DNA of 64,000 bases from CAZXIC01 sp964640195. GTDB taxonomy: Archaea; Iainarchaeota; Iainarchaeia; Iainarchaeales; GCA-2688035. The DNA is taken from positions 1-64,000 of the forward strand of contig CAZXIC010000004.1 of NCBI GenBank assembly GCA_964640195.1, given 5' to 3'. Below are positions 43,351-51,761 of the stretch, one piece after another. The notes under the pieces were generated by a model that had not been told where the DNA came from, did not search any database, and was given only the letters and a program-made list of their open reading frames with translations. Each line of letters begins with the position of its first letter. Position 1 is the stretch's first letter. The position numbers and the translations under genes were made by a program.

Positions 43351-44019
43351 TTACCCGCGCAGCCCCACCAGATAAACCATCGTCGCCAGAATGCTGCCGA
43401 TAACCATTACAGTAACCACGGGTTGGGCAAATCCGCTTTCAATGGGGGTTATAAAAAGGTAGGCGCTTGCGGCAATCAAAGCAACCTGCAGCGCAATTAA
43501 AACACCGCTAACTCCCTTCGTGACCTTGCTTCCAAAGACCCTGTGCTTTAGTGCCCATGTGTCTCTTTCAGTGTTCGACAGCCTGCTTGCGAGTTCCCTT
43601 ATGCTGGCTTTTGTCTGCTCGTTCAACTGCAGGATATTTTTAACGCTCTGGTTAACCCTTGCCTGGAACATCATTGCCTGGTTTTCAATAAACAGCTGGT
43701 CTTCCCTAAATGCATTCAGGGCGCGCTTTTCAACCTTGTCAGTCATCTCCTTTTCTGCTTTTTTTGCTTCCTCCCTGATAAATGCAACAAGTTTGGGCTT
43801 TTCCTCCTCAACGTAGTCCCTTACGATTTTGCCTATCTCATTCTGCAGGACAGCAAATGTGTTTGCTTCAGCAAGCAGCAGCAGCCTTTTTGCCTGCTCT
43901 GTCCCAACGCCTAAGCCCCTGAGGGTCTTTATTATGTTCTCCTCGCTTTCACCGCTTGCCACCATTCGCTGGATTACAGAGATGATGCTTGCCTTTTCAG
44001 CCCTCTTTTTTTCAGCCAT
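43351..44019 (-). CDS. Membrane protein with helical cytoplasmic domain, unknown
   Basis: 222 residues beginning at the ATG at 44019 (MAEKKRAEKASIISVIQRM). Residues 1-45 look like a small three-helix domain similar in form to UBA/CUE-like folds (GESEENIIKTLRGLGVGTEQ). A long coiled-coil-like region follows (about 55-165: FIREEAKKAEKEMTDKVEKR), then two C-terminal transmembrane helices (about 170-190 and 200-220). A TATA-like CTTAATAAAATTA lies near 44060 upstream. Not recognised. Confidence 0.65.
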   Translation of the reverse strand: MAEKKRAEKASIISVIQRMVASGESEENIIKTLRGLGVGTEQAKRLLLLAEANTFAVLQNEIGKIVRDYVEEEKPKLVAFIREEAKKAEKEMTDKVEKRALNAFREDQLFIENQAMMFQARVNQSVKNILQLNEQTKASIRELASRLSNTERDTWALKHRVFGSKVTKGVSGVLIALQVALIAASAYLFITPIESGFAQPVVTVMVIGSILATMVYLVGLRG

Positions 44020-44123
44020 TTTTTTTCCTTCACCGGCACTGACTATTAGGGCTTTTTGCTTAATAAAATTATTCCCCCGACAGTGGAAAAAGCTTAAATA
44101 CAATTCCGCCCTATTAGGAATAG

Positions 44124-44630
44124 ATGGACCAGAGAATTCTGCTTGGGGGTGCAATTGTCTTCATTGCCATAGTAGTGCTGTCCTTTTACCTGTACCAGCA
44201 GCAGCTAAGCCAGCCTGTTGAAGAGGAGTTCGAGCCAGACTTTGGGGCAATAGCAACAGTTGAAGAAGGCACTGGTACGCCAGGAATCGAGGCTCCAACT
44301 TACGGCAACTGCCCAAACATTGAGAGCCAGTATGACAGAGACTTGTGCTGGAGCTGGCAGGCTGGTGAAGAGAAGAATGTGCGCCTGTGCGACAACATCC
44401 AGGGCGAAAGTAGAAAGGTCATCTGCATTGAAGTCGTTGCAATTGAACTGCTTGACACGCAAATCTGCAGCCAGGAATTCCCAGACAACAAAGACAGGTT
44501 ATACAGCTGCATAACAGGGATTGCAAGAGAAGAACTGGATTACTCCCTGTGCGAGGCTATGCCTCCCCCCTACAAGGGAAGATGCCTTTATGCTCTTGAG
44601 GAAGAAGAGAGGCTGTACCCGCCGCAATAG
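44124..44630 (+). CDS. Membrane-anchored Cys-rich exoprotein, unknown
   Basis: 168 residues. An N-terminal hydrophobic helix (ILLGGAIVFIAIVVLSFYLY, 5-24) anchors an extracytoplasmic domain with eight or nine Cys spaced roughly evenly (YGNCPNIE, RDLCWSWQ, VRLCDNI, KVICIEV, TQICSQEF, YSCITG, YSLCEAM, GRCLYAL). The pattern resembles tandem short helical repeats held by disulphides, each with an Asp/Glu-x-x-x-Cys unit. The TATA-like GCTTAAATAC at 44093 is 30 bases before the ATG. Confidence 0.65.
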   Translation: MDQRILLGGAIVFIAIVVLSFYLYQQQLSQPVEEEFEPDFGAIATVEEGTGTPGIEAPTYGNCPNIESQYDRDLCWSWQAGEEKNVRLCDNIQGESRKVICIEVVAIELLDTQICSQEFPDNKDRLYSCITGIAREELDYSLCEAMPPPYKGRCLYALEEEERLYPPQ

Positions 44631-44635
44631 CCGGG

Positions 44636-44977
44636 CTAAAGCAGCCGCAGCTTTCCGGTTATCCTGTCAAGTTCCTCTTCTTCAGCAGGGCCAATCGCAA
44701 TGCAGGTTGGTTCGCCTTGCCTCACCTGCGTGAGGCCAGCATCTCTTACAAGTGCTGCGGGAAACTCCCCCTTAGCCTTTTTATACAATTCAAGCAGCTC
44801 TTTTTTACCCCCGGCCCTCAGGACAACTTTTTTCATCCCCTGGGCGTACCACGCCTCAAAAACAGCGGGCGGCAGTTCGTTTAGGACTGCCATGCTGGCG
44901 TGTGCGGCCTGCGCCGCAATCTTCCCCCTGCCCATGTGCAAATCCGTTCTTACAACGATTGCCTGCTTCAATGACAT
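44636..44977 (-). CDS. pth2: Peptidyl-tRNA hydrolase, archaeal type (Pth2)
   Basis: Releases tRNA from prematurely dropped peptidyl-tRNA. 113 residues with the Pth2 signature KQAIVVRTDLHMGRGKIAAQ (3-22), AAHASMAVL, MKKVVLRAGGKKELLELYKK and VRDAGLTQVRQGEPTCIAIG, then PAEEEELDRITGKLRLL. The ATG at 44977 is chosen over an adjacent TTG. Confidence 0.95.
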   Translation of the reverse strand: MSLKQAIVVRTDLHMGRGKIAAQAAHASMAVLNELPPAVFEAWYAQGMKKVVLRAGGKKELLELYKKAKGEFPAALVRDAGLTQVRQGEPTCIAIGPAEEEELDRITGKLRLL

Positions 44978-45054
44978 CAAAAGCCCCTTCCGTAAACTAA
45001 TCCTTACCCTTCGCTTTTTTATTCCTATACCCGCCCTGATTTACTATCGTTGGT

Positions 45055-45690
45055 CTAAGTCGCATTTATTTTCATTAAGGCCGCCATTGTTTGCTTGGCG
45101 GCAGCAGTCATAAGTGTAAAATTCTTATCCCCAATAAGCCTTTGCAGTAGTATTGAACTATCCTTTATTATGATTTTGGCTACTCCTTCATCAAAGCTTA
45201 CACCTTCTACGCTGCTGCTTGCAACCCCCTTTTTTCTTTCTTCAAGAATTTTTACATAATCCTGTGCAATCTTTATTTGCTCATCCGTTGGTCTACCTTC
45301 TGTCACGGCTATTTTTGCTGACCTTATTGCAATGTCAAGGGCTTCTAAAGCACTTTTTTTGGTTATTGGCTCAAAGAGAGCTTTCACCGCATTGCTCTGC
45401 ACTATTGCAATTTTTTCAGCAGCCTTCTTTTTTGCCGGGGGCAAATCCATAAAGCCTATTACATGCCTAATCACAGTAAAGCCAAGCATCTTTGTAGCGC
45501 TTCCATGTGATAGGTGCTTCCTCAAGTCAGCGTATTCAGACTGCACAAATTCAGGAATTTTCATTGCAGCCAACCGCGTTCTAACAAACTCTTGCTCGCC
45601 GGTTCTGGCTTTTTCTGCAGCGGTTTTTGCTGCGGCTCTTATCGTCTGTTTGTGTAGCTTTCGCCATGCCCCGCTTTTACTAGGTTCCAT
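45055..45690 (-). CDS. Hypothetical soluble protein downstream of iscU
   Basis: 211 residues starting at the ATG at 45690 (MEPSKSGAWRKLHKQTI). It is mostly helical and Ala/Lys/Glu-rich (AAAKTAAEKARTGEQEF, KKAAEKIAIVQSNAVKALF, ALEALDIAIRSAKIAVTEG), with a final short strand region. It lies 7 bases after the iscU stop in the same direction, so it may be part of the isc transcript, but no Cys-rich or Fe-S motif supports a functional link. Not recognised. Confidence 0.6.
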   Translation of the reverse strand: MEPSKSGAWRKLHKQTIRAAAKTAAEKARTGEQEFVRTRLAAMKIPEFVQSEYADLRKHLSHGSATKMLGFTVIRHVIGFMDLPPAKKKAAEKIAIVQSNAVKALFEPITKKSALEALDIAIRSAKIAVTEGRPTDEQIKIAQDYVKILEERKKGVASSSVEGVSFDEGVAKIIIKDSSILLQRLIGDKNFTLMTAAAKQTMAALMKINAT

Positions 45691-45697
45691 ACAAAAA

Positions 45698-47227
45698 TCA
45701 GGGTTGTTTCTTCTTTTTATCCCTATAGTCTTCAATCGCCCTGCGCAGGCCGTCCATTGCAAGCACGCTGCAGTGCATTTTCTGCGGCGGCAGGCCGTCA
45801 AGCTCTTTTGCGATTTTCTCCTTGTTTATCTTGAGCGCCTCTTCCAGAGTCATTCCTTTAACCATCTCAGTCAGTCTGCTGCTTGTTGCGATAGCTGCAA
45901 CGCAGCCAAAAGTTTTAACCTTGATATCCCTGATTATTTCCTCACCTTTCCTGTTCTTCACGACCTTTATATAAACCCGCATCAAGTCGCCGCAATTGTG
46001 AACCGCAAGCGATTCCGTAACGAAACTTTTCGAGTTTTCAATTTCTAGATTGCACACTTTACCAGAGTAGTGACCTTTTCCAATATGTGTTATTGGAATG
46101 AAAAGATGGTTTCCAGCAAACCACGAGTCGGTTGCAGGGGGTTTCTTAAAAATTAAGCATACGCCCAATATGTCTGCAAGATTTTTCATGCTATTTCGTT
46201 CCCCTACATGAATTCTGTATGCTTTCCTGTGTTTTGTCCCATCTTTGGAGGTTTTAGCTTGCTCTTCGTAGACAGAAGGGATTATTCTTTGTCTTAACAA
46301 GAGGGTCTTTATCTGTTGTGCCATCTGGTAGGAGATTGTCGAGTAGCCTGCTCTAGGAATTTTTTTATTAACAAAACCGTCCCCTTTCCACAACCCCCAG
46401 ATTAGGCTTTTTTGTTTCTCGACTGGCAAGAGCATCATCCAGTGAGGAATTTTCTTATCCGCAGCCCCCTTTCCAAAAAGTGATTTGAATAACCTGACAA
46501 TAAACACGTTATTTATTTTTACGTATGCTGTTTTCCTCTCCCTTAGAATTGTCTTCTTGGCTTCTACTCCAAATACTTTTTTAACTATCCTCTCCACGTC
46601 TTCTATCAAATCAGTTTCAGATGAATTAAACGTCAGCCCCATGTAGACTTTAGTTGTTTTATCTGTTAAATGACCCTCAGCCAAGTAATACCCGCATAGT
46701 CTCAAAAAATCTTCGTCCACTGAAATTTTTTCTGGAACCTGCTTACTTTTATAATCCCATTTTTTCTTTTTACTAGGGACATCAATAAATTCTCTATCTT
46801 TTTCTTCAACCGCTACTGGATAAACCGCAAGGTCATGCTTACGAAGCTCATGTGCATGACACCATGCAGTTGGCAGTGTTTTCTTTCCTTTTGCAAAGAG
46901 ATATTTCCCTCTTTGTGGCACCTTCACTGCCAGAACCTCGTGTCCTGGCGTTAGGTATGTTACACCCAACTTGGTCTTGATTCTAATTATTTCGCCAGTG
47001 TATTTTCTAGAAATTGCCCTTTTTATTTGGTTGTAGTGCCCCTGATGCCCCAATACTTTTTCACATACATTAAGAGAGTCGATTGACCTGAATTCATCAT
47101 TCGCATGAATCATTGAGCCCGGCGGCAAGCAAACAGGATTTCCAACTTTGCCCAACCCGTCAGGGTTTTGCATTTCCCCGATGTTATGGGGCTGTCTAAA
47201 CTCTTTCATCACCTTGTCAGAATACAT
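45698..47227 (-). CDS. iscU: Iron-sulfur cluster scaffold IscU interrupted by an intein
   Basis: The extein parts join to a 130-residue IscU, the normal size: residues 1-32 (ending GLGKVGNPV) and 412-509 (CGDLMRVYIKV, TFGCVAAI, KMHCSVLAM). The three cluster-ligand Cys are all present, the first being the +1 residue of the intein junction (NPV|C...HN|CGD). Until the intein is removed the scaffold lacks a correct first ligand loop, so splicing should be required for function. It lies 14 bases downstream of iscS and belongs to the arsR-iscS-iscU operon. Confidence 0.95.
   Translation of the reverse strand: MYSDKVMKEFRQPHNIGEMQNPDGLGKVGNPVCLPPGSMIHANDEFRSIDSLNVCEKVLGHQGHYNQIKRAISRKYTGEIIRIKTKLGVTYLTPGHEVLAVKVPQRGKYLFAKGKKTLPTAWCHAHELRKHDLAVYPVAVEEKDREFIDVPSKKKKWDYKSKQVPEKISVDEDFLRLCGYYLAEGHLTDKTTKVYMGLTFNSSETDLIEDVERIVKKVFGVEAKKTILRERKTAYVKINNVFIVRLFKSLFGKGAADKKIPHWMMLLPVEKQKSLIWGLWKGDGFVNKKIPRAGYSTISYQMAQQIKTLLLRQRIIPSVYEEQAKTSKDGTKHRKAYRIHVGERNSMKNLADILGVCLIFKKPPATDSWFAGNHLFIPITHIGKGHYSGKVCNLEIENSKSFVTESLAVHNCGDLMRVYIKVVKNRKGEEIIRDIKVKTFGCVAAIATSSRLTEMVKGMTLEEALKINKEKIAKELDGLPPQKMHCSVLAMDGLRRAIEDYRDKKKKQP
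45995..47131 (-). mobile_element. Intein with LAGLIDADG endonuclease domain in IscU (379 residues)
   Basis: The intein begins with Cys (CLPPGSMIHAND, block A) and ends ESLAVHN followed by Cys (block G). Splicing block B is TYLTPGHEVLAVKV and block F is VCNLEIENSKSFVTE. Between them are two dodecapeptide-type endonuclease motifs, LCGYYLAEGHL and IWGLWKGDGFV, whose acidic positions are Glu and Asp. The bulk has no obvious frameshift, so both splicing and homing activity could be intact. Insertion is exactly at the first Fe-S ligand Cys of IscU. Confidence 0.95.
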
Positions 47228-47241
47228 TTTCCTGCACCTTC

Positions 47242-48507
47242 CTAACGCCTGTGCCCATGCGTATGCTCCACTTCCTGCTCAAACCCGCTGATGTCAATGC
47301 CCTTCCGCAGCGGGCTAATTTCCCTCAGCTTTTGCACAATTCTTGGCAGCACTTCCAGAACATATTCAATGTCTTTTGCAGTAGTGCCCCTGCCCAGCGT
47401 AAAACGCAGGCTGCCGTGGCACTTTACGTGCGGCAAACCGATTGCCCTGAGAACGTGGCTCGGTTCAAGCGAACGCGTTGAGCAAGCGCTGCCTGTCGAA
47501 GCGGCAATCCCCCTGTCGCTGAGCATCAAGACCATGCTCTCGCCTTCAACAAAATCAAAGCCGAGGTTCGCGTTGCCGGGCAGCCTTGGTTCTCTTGCAC
47601 CATTCAGCCAGCTGTTCCCAATCTGCAGGGAACCTTTCACCAGCCTGTCCCTCAGCCTTCTCTCCCGTATGCTCTCAGCCTTCATTTCCCTGGCAGCGAG
47701 TTTCAGCGCTTCCGCCATTCCGACAATCCCTGCAACGTTTTCCGTGCCGCTCCTCAATCCTCTTTCATGGCCGCCGCCAAACGCAATCGGCTCAATTTTT
47801 ACATCCGCCCTCTTGTACAAAAACCCAATGCCTTTCGGGCCGTAAAACTTGTGCGCTGAAGCGCTGAGCAAGTCAACCTTCATCTTTTCAACGTCAACCG
47901 GCAGCTTTCCAACAGCCTGCACCGCATCCGAATGGAAATAAACGCCCTTCTTCCTGCACAGCCTGCCGATATCCTTAACGGGCTGGATTGTCCCGATTTC
48001 GTTGTTTGCATGCATTATGCTTACCAGAACAGTTTCGCTGTTGATTGCTTTCTCCACGCCTGGCAATTCAACCAACCCTGATTTCGTTACCGGCAGAAAT
48101 TCAGCAGAAAAGCCCTGCTTCCGCAGCTGCTCTGCGGGATGCAGCACAGCATGGTGCTCTATGGCGCTTGTAACCAGCTTATCCCCCTTTTTCCTGTTTG
48201 CATGCATAACTCCCTGCAGCGCAATGTTGTCTGATTCAGTGCCTCCAGAGGTGAAGTATATCTCCTCTGGCTTTGCATTAATTGCTTTTGCAATGCAATC
48301 CCTCGCTTTCTCAATTGCTTCCCTCGCCTCCAGCCCAAAAGAGTGAAGGCTGCTTGCATTGCCGAACTTCTCGCTGAAATACGGCTGCATTGCTTTAAGC
48401 GCTTTCCTATCAAGCGGCGTTGTCGCAGCATGGTCAAGGTAAATCCTGCCCTTCACATTGCCGCCTCTTTTCACTGCTTTTTTACTCACTACCCGCACCT
48501 CCAGCAT
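47242..48507 (-). CDS. iscS: Cysteine desulfurase IscS/NifS
   Basis: A PLP enzyme that removes sulfur from cysteine for Fe-S cluster assembly. 421 residues. Blocks: IYLDHAATTPLD (near 22), FTSGGTESDNIAL, SAIEHHAVLHPAEQL, the PLP-binding Lys in SASAHKFYGPKGIGF (near 215) and the mobile Cys loop GIAASTGSACSTRSLEPSHV (near 345), which carries the persulfide. The C terminus ends with a His-rich EHTHGHRR, a possible metal contact. The start overlaps the arsR stop by about 19 bases, so translation is coupled. Confidence 0.95.
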   Translation of the reverse strand: MLEVRVVSKKAVKRGGNVKGRIYLDHAATTPLDRKALKAMQPYFSEKFGNASSLHSFGLEAREAIEKARDCIAKAINAKPEEIYFTSGGTESDNIALQGVMHANRKKGDKLVTSAIEHHAVLHPAEQLRKQGFSAEFLPVTKSGLVELPGVEKAINSETVLVSIMHANNEIGTIQPVKDIGRLCRKKGVYFHSDAVQAVGKLPVDVEKMKVDLLSASAHKFYGPKGIGFLYKRADVKIEPIAFGGGHERGLRSGTENVAGIVGMAEALKLAAREMKAESIRERRLRDRLVKGSLQIGNSWLNGAREPRLPGNANLGFDFVEGESMVLMLSDRGIAASTGSACSTRSLEPSHVLRAIGLPHVKCHGSLRFTLGRGTTAKDIEYVLEVLPRIVQKLREISPLRKGIDISGFEQEVEHTHGHRR

Positions 48508-48809
48508 TTGCAGCCGTGCTCGTTGTAGTGCTCCTCCAGCGATTCAAACAGGTTTTTCCCCTTTGCCTCCTTCAGGAGTGTTTTCTTCAATGAGTAAACT
48601 ATCTTCTTTCCATCCCTGCTTGATTCAACGAAATTGCATTTCCTCAGCGCTGCAAGGCTGTGGCTTACCTTGCTCTGCTCCTCGCCAAGCTGCCGCGCAA
48701 TCTCTGAAACGCCCCTGGGCTTTCCTTTCAGAAGCTGTATTATGGAAATCCTCAGGGGGTTTCCAAGAACCTCAAGGCAGCAGTGGTAAGGGATTGAACC
48801 ATGCTTCAT
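48489..48809 (-). CDS. ArsR-family regulator with C-terminal CxCxxC, probable isc operon repressor
   Basis: A 106-residue winged helix protein of the ArsR/SmtB type: LEVLGNPLRISIIQLLKGK (11-29), GVSEIARQLGEEQSKVSHSL recognition helix region (33-52) and VESSRDGKKIVYSL wing. The C terminus ends HGCKCWRCG and there is a CC pair at residues 10-11, giving several Cys that could bind metal or a cluster. As first gene of arsR-iscS-iscU, with an ArsR-like inverted repeat at its own start, it is a good candidate for a functional counterpart of IscR or SufR (inference). Confidence 0.85.
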   Translation of the reverse strand: MKHGSIPYHCCLEVLGNPLRISIIQLLKGKPRGVSEIARQLGEEQSKVSHSLAALRKCNFVESSRDGKKIVYSLKKTLLKEAKGKNLFESLEEHYNEHGCKCWRCG

Positions 48810-48810
48810 A

Positions 48811-48841
48811 TGAAATAGAATTCATGCCTTGTTTTTAAAAG
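48811..48841 (-). promoter_or_regulatory. Promoter and probable ArsR operator of the isc operon
   Basis: TGAA-N6-TTCA (48811-48824), the inverted repeat found in many ArsR-family operators, lies next to the arsR ATG at 48809. The TATA-like CCTTTTAAAAAC on the minus strand (centre near 48836) is about 25 bases upstream of this site, so the predicted start of transcription falls inside the operator and the message is nearly leaderless. Binding here would block initiation. Confidence 0.65.
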
Positions 48842-48843
48842 GC

Positions 48844-49215
48844 TTACGGCATGTGCCGCCTGCGCCGTTGCCGGGCGATAGTTGCACCAGCCTTCCGTTT
48901 TTGAAGTTGTTTTCCCATCGGGAAGTTAAAACCCGTACCTGGTTCATCCAAAAGGCCTTGCAATAATCGCGAAATGCGACTATGGCCTAAGCCCGGTGCG
49001 GCTTTTTTCCTAATAACAGCCTCAGTAAACTCCTTCAGGCTACCGCACATTGGAAAGCCCGGCCAGTTATCTTGGCTTAATCGACGCAGGTTTATTTTTG
49101 CCTGCGCGATTAACGCTCTCGTTCTGGTTTGCGGTCCCTTTGGTCCAACAAGACCCTCTCTCGCCGGAGCGCTCTTGCCACTCAGACCCATCCTAGTAGT
49201 GCCCTTTTCACCCAT
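48844..49215 (-). CDS. Hypothetical basic protein
   Basis: 123 residues, Arg/Lys/Gly-rich, beginning MGEKGTTRMGLSGKSAPARE and ending in RQRRRRHMP. A middle segment (SLKEFTEAVIRKKAAPGLGH) looks foldable. The frame fills the space between its neighbours and has an ATG at 49215, but codon-level evidence is weak. A structured RNA was considered and not supported. It lies immediately upstream of the arsR promoter. Confidence 0.45.
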   Translation of the reverse strand: MGEKGTTRMGLSGKSAPAREGLVGPKGPQTRTRALIAQAKINLRRLSQDNWPGFPMCGSLKEFTEAVIRKKAAPGLGHSRISRLLQGLLDEPGTGFNFPMGKQLQKRKAGATIARQRRRRHMP

Positions 49216-49240
49216 GTGCTCGCCTTCTTTTTTTCACAGC

Positions 49241-49564
49241 TTATCCCACTATTTCTTTCAGCTGCAGGCTCTTTGTAACCCCGTCGTTTCCCCACAAGTA
49301 TGTAAAGTCCACTGGCTCGAGCCTGCCAACCCAGACCTGCCTGTTTCCAGGATGCTCGTGCCCCTTCAGCGTGAAAAGGGGGTTGAATTCGACCAGTGCC
49401 TTGTTCCCGTCACAGCGGAGCAGCCTGAAAACATGCCCTTCCTTGTCCTCCAGGCTGTCAAAATGCTGCCCCTCGCCCACGGTTACCTCGCTGTTTGAAA
49501 CAGTGCTGCTGAACGGCGGCTCCCACCTGTGGATAACGCTCTTCAGAACGAAAACTGCTTTCGG
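49241..49564 (-). CDS. Hypothetical soluble beta-rich protein
   Basis: About 107 residues from a TTG at 49564 (LPKAVFVLKSVIHRWEPPFS). A strong TATA-like CTATTTAAATCC at 49596-49607 on the minus strand puts the transcript start near 49572, which rules out the longer frame reaching 49645. The sequence has alternating strands and an odd block FNPLFTLKGHEHPGNRQVWV that weakly recalls the FKBP 'NHPLAGK' loop. This is not enough to assign a function. Confidence 0.5.
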   Translation of the reverse strand, partial: PKAVFVLKSVIHRWEPPFSSTVSNSEVTVGEGQHFDSLEDKEGHVFRLLRCDGNKALVEFNPLFTLKGHEHPGNRQVWVGRLEPVDFTYLWGNDGVTKSLQLKEIVG

Positions 49565-49659
49565 CAAAAAAGCACCTGTAGGAAATAAGCTGGCGGGATT
49601 TAAATAGTTTTCTGTTTGAAAAGAGCAAACCTTATTAATTTCCAATCAACCCTTACTTT

Positions 49660-50394
49660 ATGGCTTACAGGAAAAGCCCAGCTGAGCAGTTCCTGCTTTT
49701 AATTACGTTGGAGTGTGGCCATAACTGCCCTGACTGCCTTTATGCAGAGGTTCTCGGGCAGGGGCACATGCCCTTTAAAATGGTTAAGGAAAAAATAGCC
49801 CCCCATATCAAAACAGGGCACCATGTTACTGTTGCAGGCGGAGAGCCAACTATCCACCCAAACTACTGGAGGATAATCAAAGTTCTTGCAAGCAAGAAAC
49901 CGGAGTACCTGCAGGTTATAACAAACGGTGTTTCATTTTCAAACAGCAAAATGCAAGCAACTGAATTCGCATCCCGTTTGGACAAAATGGCGGCTGTAAC
50001 TCATACGCCACTACTTATCCGTGTTTCAGTTGACGATTTCCATGCAAAAAGGCTCAAAGGCGGCGAGGTTGAGATGGCGAGAAGGGTCAAGGTTATCAGG
50101 GGTGCATTTAAAAAAGCCCATCATGTAGGGCTGTCTTTTTGCGCGGGATTAAAGAGGCGGCAAAGCGGCACAGCCCTAATAAAAAAATACCACTTACCGA
50201 GAGAGGCAACAGATTTTTTCCTATGGCAGAGAGGCAGATTTAAACAGGCTGGGACAGAACAAAAGATGGTAATAACCCCAAAAGGGGTTGTTTACTCAAC
50301 TGAGCAAAAGATGCTTCTGAGGCAGGATGCTCTCGGGCGCTTGAGGGGGAAGACCTCTTTAGGACGCATTGTTAGGAAGAGAAGAGGCCGCTGA
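49660..50394 (+). CDS. Radical SAM protein
   Basis: A 244-residue minimal radical SAM enzyme. The [4Fe-4S] motif reads ECGHNCPDCLYAE (Cys-x3-Cys-x2-Cys, near residue 19), followed by VTVAGGEPTIHPNYW (the GGE motif) and VITNGVSF. The C-terminal part is short, without a SPASM or TRAM domain. The final third is Arg/Lys-rich (GRLRGKTSLGRIVRKRRGR), suggesting a nucleic acid or acidic partner. Substrate unknown. It depends on Fe-S assembly as encoded by the isc operon nearby, without proof of a link. Confidence 0.85.
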   Translation: MAYRKSPAEQFLLLITLECGHNCPDCLYAEVLGQGHMPFKMVKEKIAPHIKTGHHVTVAGGEPTIHPNYWRIIKVLASKKPEYLQVITNGVSFSNSKMQATEFASRLDKMAAVTHTPLLIRVSVDDFHAKRLKGGEVEMARRVKVIRGAFKKAHHVGLSFCAGLKRRQSGTALIKKYHLPREATDFFLWQRGRFKQAGTEQKMVITPKGVVYSTEQKMLLRQDALGRLRGKTSLGRIVRKRRGR

Positions 50395-50462
50395 CATGTT
50401 TTCACCGGAACACCACTCTAGCGGCAGCTTTTTAAATGCCCTATTTTCCTTATTTTACCAGA

Positions 50463-51563
50463 ATGCACCTGCACCAGGTAATCAGCGAGGCAGTGGACAA
50501 TGTTGCTGCGGCGGACGAGAGGAGGAAAGGGATTGCGCGGCAGCTGCTGCCCTTGTGCAGCCAGAGCCTAACTGAACTGGAAAGCCGTGAGCTTTTGGAG
50601 GAAAAGCTCGTTTCTCCCATGCAAAGGGCTGAACTGGATTGCAGCATCGCAGGAGTTGACTCGGGATTTGTTGGAAAGGACCTGCTTGCACTGGACCTTG
50701 TCCTAGTGAGGGCACTCGGAGTTGTGTTCAGCTACAAAAAGGGAAAGGTTGCAAAGGCAGAATATTTCCCGAACCATTACAGTTTCCCACAACCCAGCCT
50801 GAGCAGCGGCAGCCTTGAGTTTGACGAGTTCCAGTGCAGCAAAAGCATCCAGCGCTTGCTGATGGAGGTTGGAACAGCAAAAGAGGTGATTGAACGTTTC
50901 AGCCCAAGCTACTGCTTTCTGGACGGCAGCATCGTTCCTCAATACGCTGACAAGCCGAGGAAAGACAGCAAAATCAAAAGCGCCTACCGCAGGCTGCTTG
51001 TGCAGTTCCAGTCATTGTATGCAGCAGCGGAGAAGAACAGCTGCGAGCTTGTTGCCTGCGTTGAGGACAGCAGGGGAAGCAGGTTCAGGGCAATTCTGCA
51101 GCGTGAACTGCTGCCAGGCAACGCCAGTTTGGCCGCGGAGCTGGACGACTGCTACGATGCGATTCTCCTTGATTACCTGCTCAAGCCAGGGCAGAGAAGC
51201 ATGGCTTTTGCTTACACCGGCAGCATTAAGGAGCACCCTATCCTAATGGACTTTGATGAAAGCTGGGCAAAGGCAGTGCACGCTTTTTACATCAAGCCAG
51301 TTGCATTTGACAGGCCTTTGCGGGTTGAATTTCTGCATCAGAACGGAAAATCCGGCTTGCGGCAGCACGCTGACCAAACCGCCTCGATTGTTTTTGCGCA
51401 GAGCTGCATGCACAGGGAATACGCGTATCCAGCGATTCTTATTGAGGCAGACCTGCACGCAAGGCTTTCCCCAAAGGAAATTGAGATTGTCTACGACAAG
51501 ATTTTAAACAAGTTGGGCAAGGGATTTAAATTGCGCCTGAGGCGTGATAACAGGCCGTTTTAG
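50463..51563 (+). CDS. nurA: NurA 5'-3' nuclease
   Basis: A 366-residue nuclease that works with HerA in DNA end resection. The catalytic start IAGVDSGFVGKDLL (near residue 60) provides the metal-binding Asp, and further conserved acidic residues appear in YCFLDGSIVP (near 150) and ACVEDSRGSRF. The ATG at 50463 is chosen because a TATA-like CTTTTTAAATG at 50428-50438 lies just upstream. It forms an operon with the Zn-ribbon gene (10 bases on) and herA. Confidence 0.9.
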   Translation: MHLHQVISEAVDNVAAADERRKGIARQLLPLCSQSLTELESRELLEEKLVSPMQRAELDCSIAGVDSGFVGKDLLALDLVLVRALGVVFSYKKGKVAKAEYFPNHYSFPQPSLSSGSLEFDEFQCSKSIQRLLMEVGTAKEVIERFSPSYCFLDGSIVPQYADKPRKDSKIKSAYRRLLVQFQSLYAAAEKNSCELVACVEDSRGSRFRAILQRELLPGNASLAAELDDCYDAILLDYLLKPGQRSMAFAYTGSIKEHPILMDFDESWAKAVHAFYIKPVAFDRPLRVEFLHQNGKSGLRQHADQTASIVFAQSCMHREYAYPAILIEADLHARLSPKEIEIVYDKILNKLGKGFKLRLRRDNRPF

Positions 51564-51572
51564 GTGATGTAA

Positions 51573-51755
51573 ATGGGAAAAAATGAAAAGCAGTTGCTTG
51601 TCTGCCCCCAGTGCGGCAGCACTGACATGCGCTGGCTGCTCGGCGGAAAGCTCGGCGACCAGTACAAATGCGGAAAGTGCAACTACCAGGGGATTGCCTT
51701 GAGGGGCAGCGCAAAGTTCATAAGGGAACTAAAGGAAAAGAAAAAAGCGGATTGA
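51573..51755 (+). CDS. Small zinc-ribbon protein between nurA and herA
   Basis: A 60-residue protein, LLVCPQCGSTDMRW then GDQYKCGKCNYQG, a C4 zinc ribbon with CPxCG and CGxC pairs, ending in a charged helix (AKFIRELKEKKKAD). It lies within the nurA-herA operon (9 bases after nurA, 6 before herA). This placement suggests that it serves the same machinery, perhaps as a nucleic acid or partner adaptor. Small stand-alone zinc ribbons are common in archaea. Confidence 0.75.
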   Translation: MGKNEKQLLVCPQCGSTDMRWLLGGKLGDQYKCGKCNYQGIALRGSAKFIRELKEKKKAD

Positions 51756-51761
51756 CAGCAA

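Noticed and set aside
43173..43403. Longer overlapping frame at the small-gene locus
   Set aside because: Its product has no natural composition, while the ATG at 43192 in another frame gives a clean helical protein with a good promoter.
48844..49215. RNase P RNA or another structured RNA on the minus strand
   Set aside because: Conserved RNase P blocks (GAGGAAAGTCC, ACAGAAnnnGGCTTA) are absent, and an open frame fills the region.
49566..49645. Longer N terminus for the protein at 49.2 kb
   Set aside because: It would begin upstream of a strong TATA box that places the transcript start near 49572.
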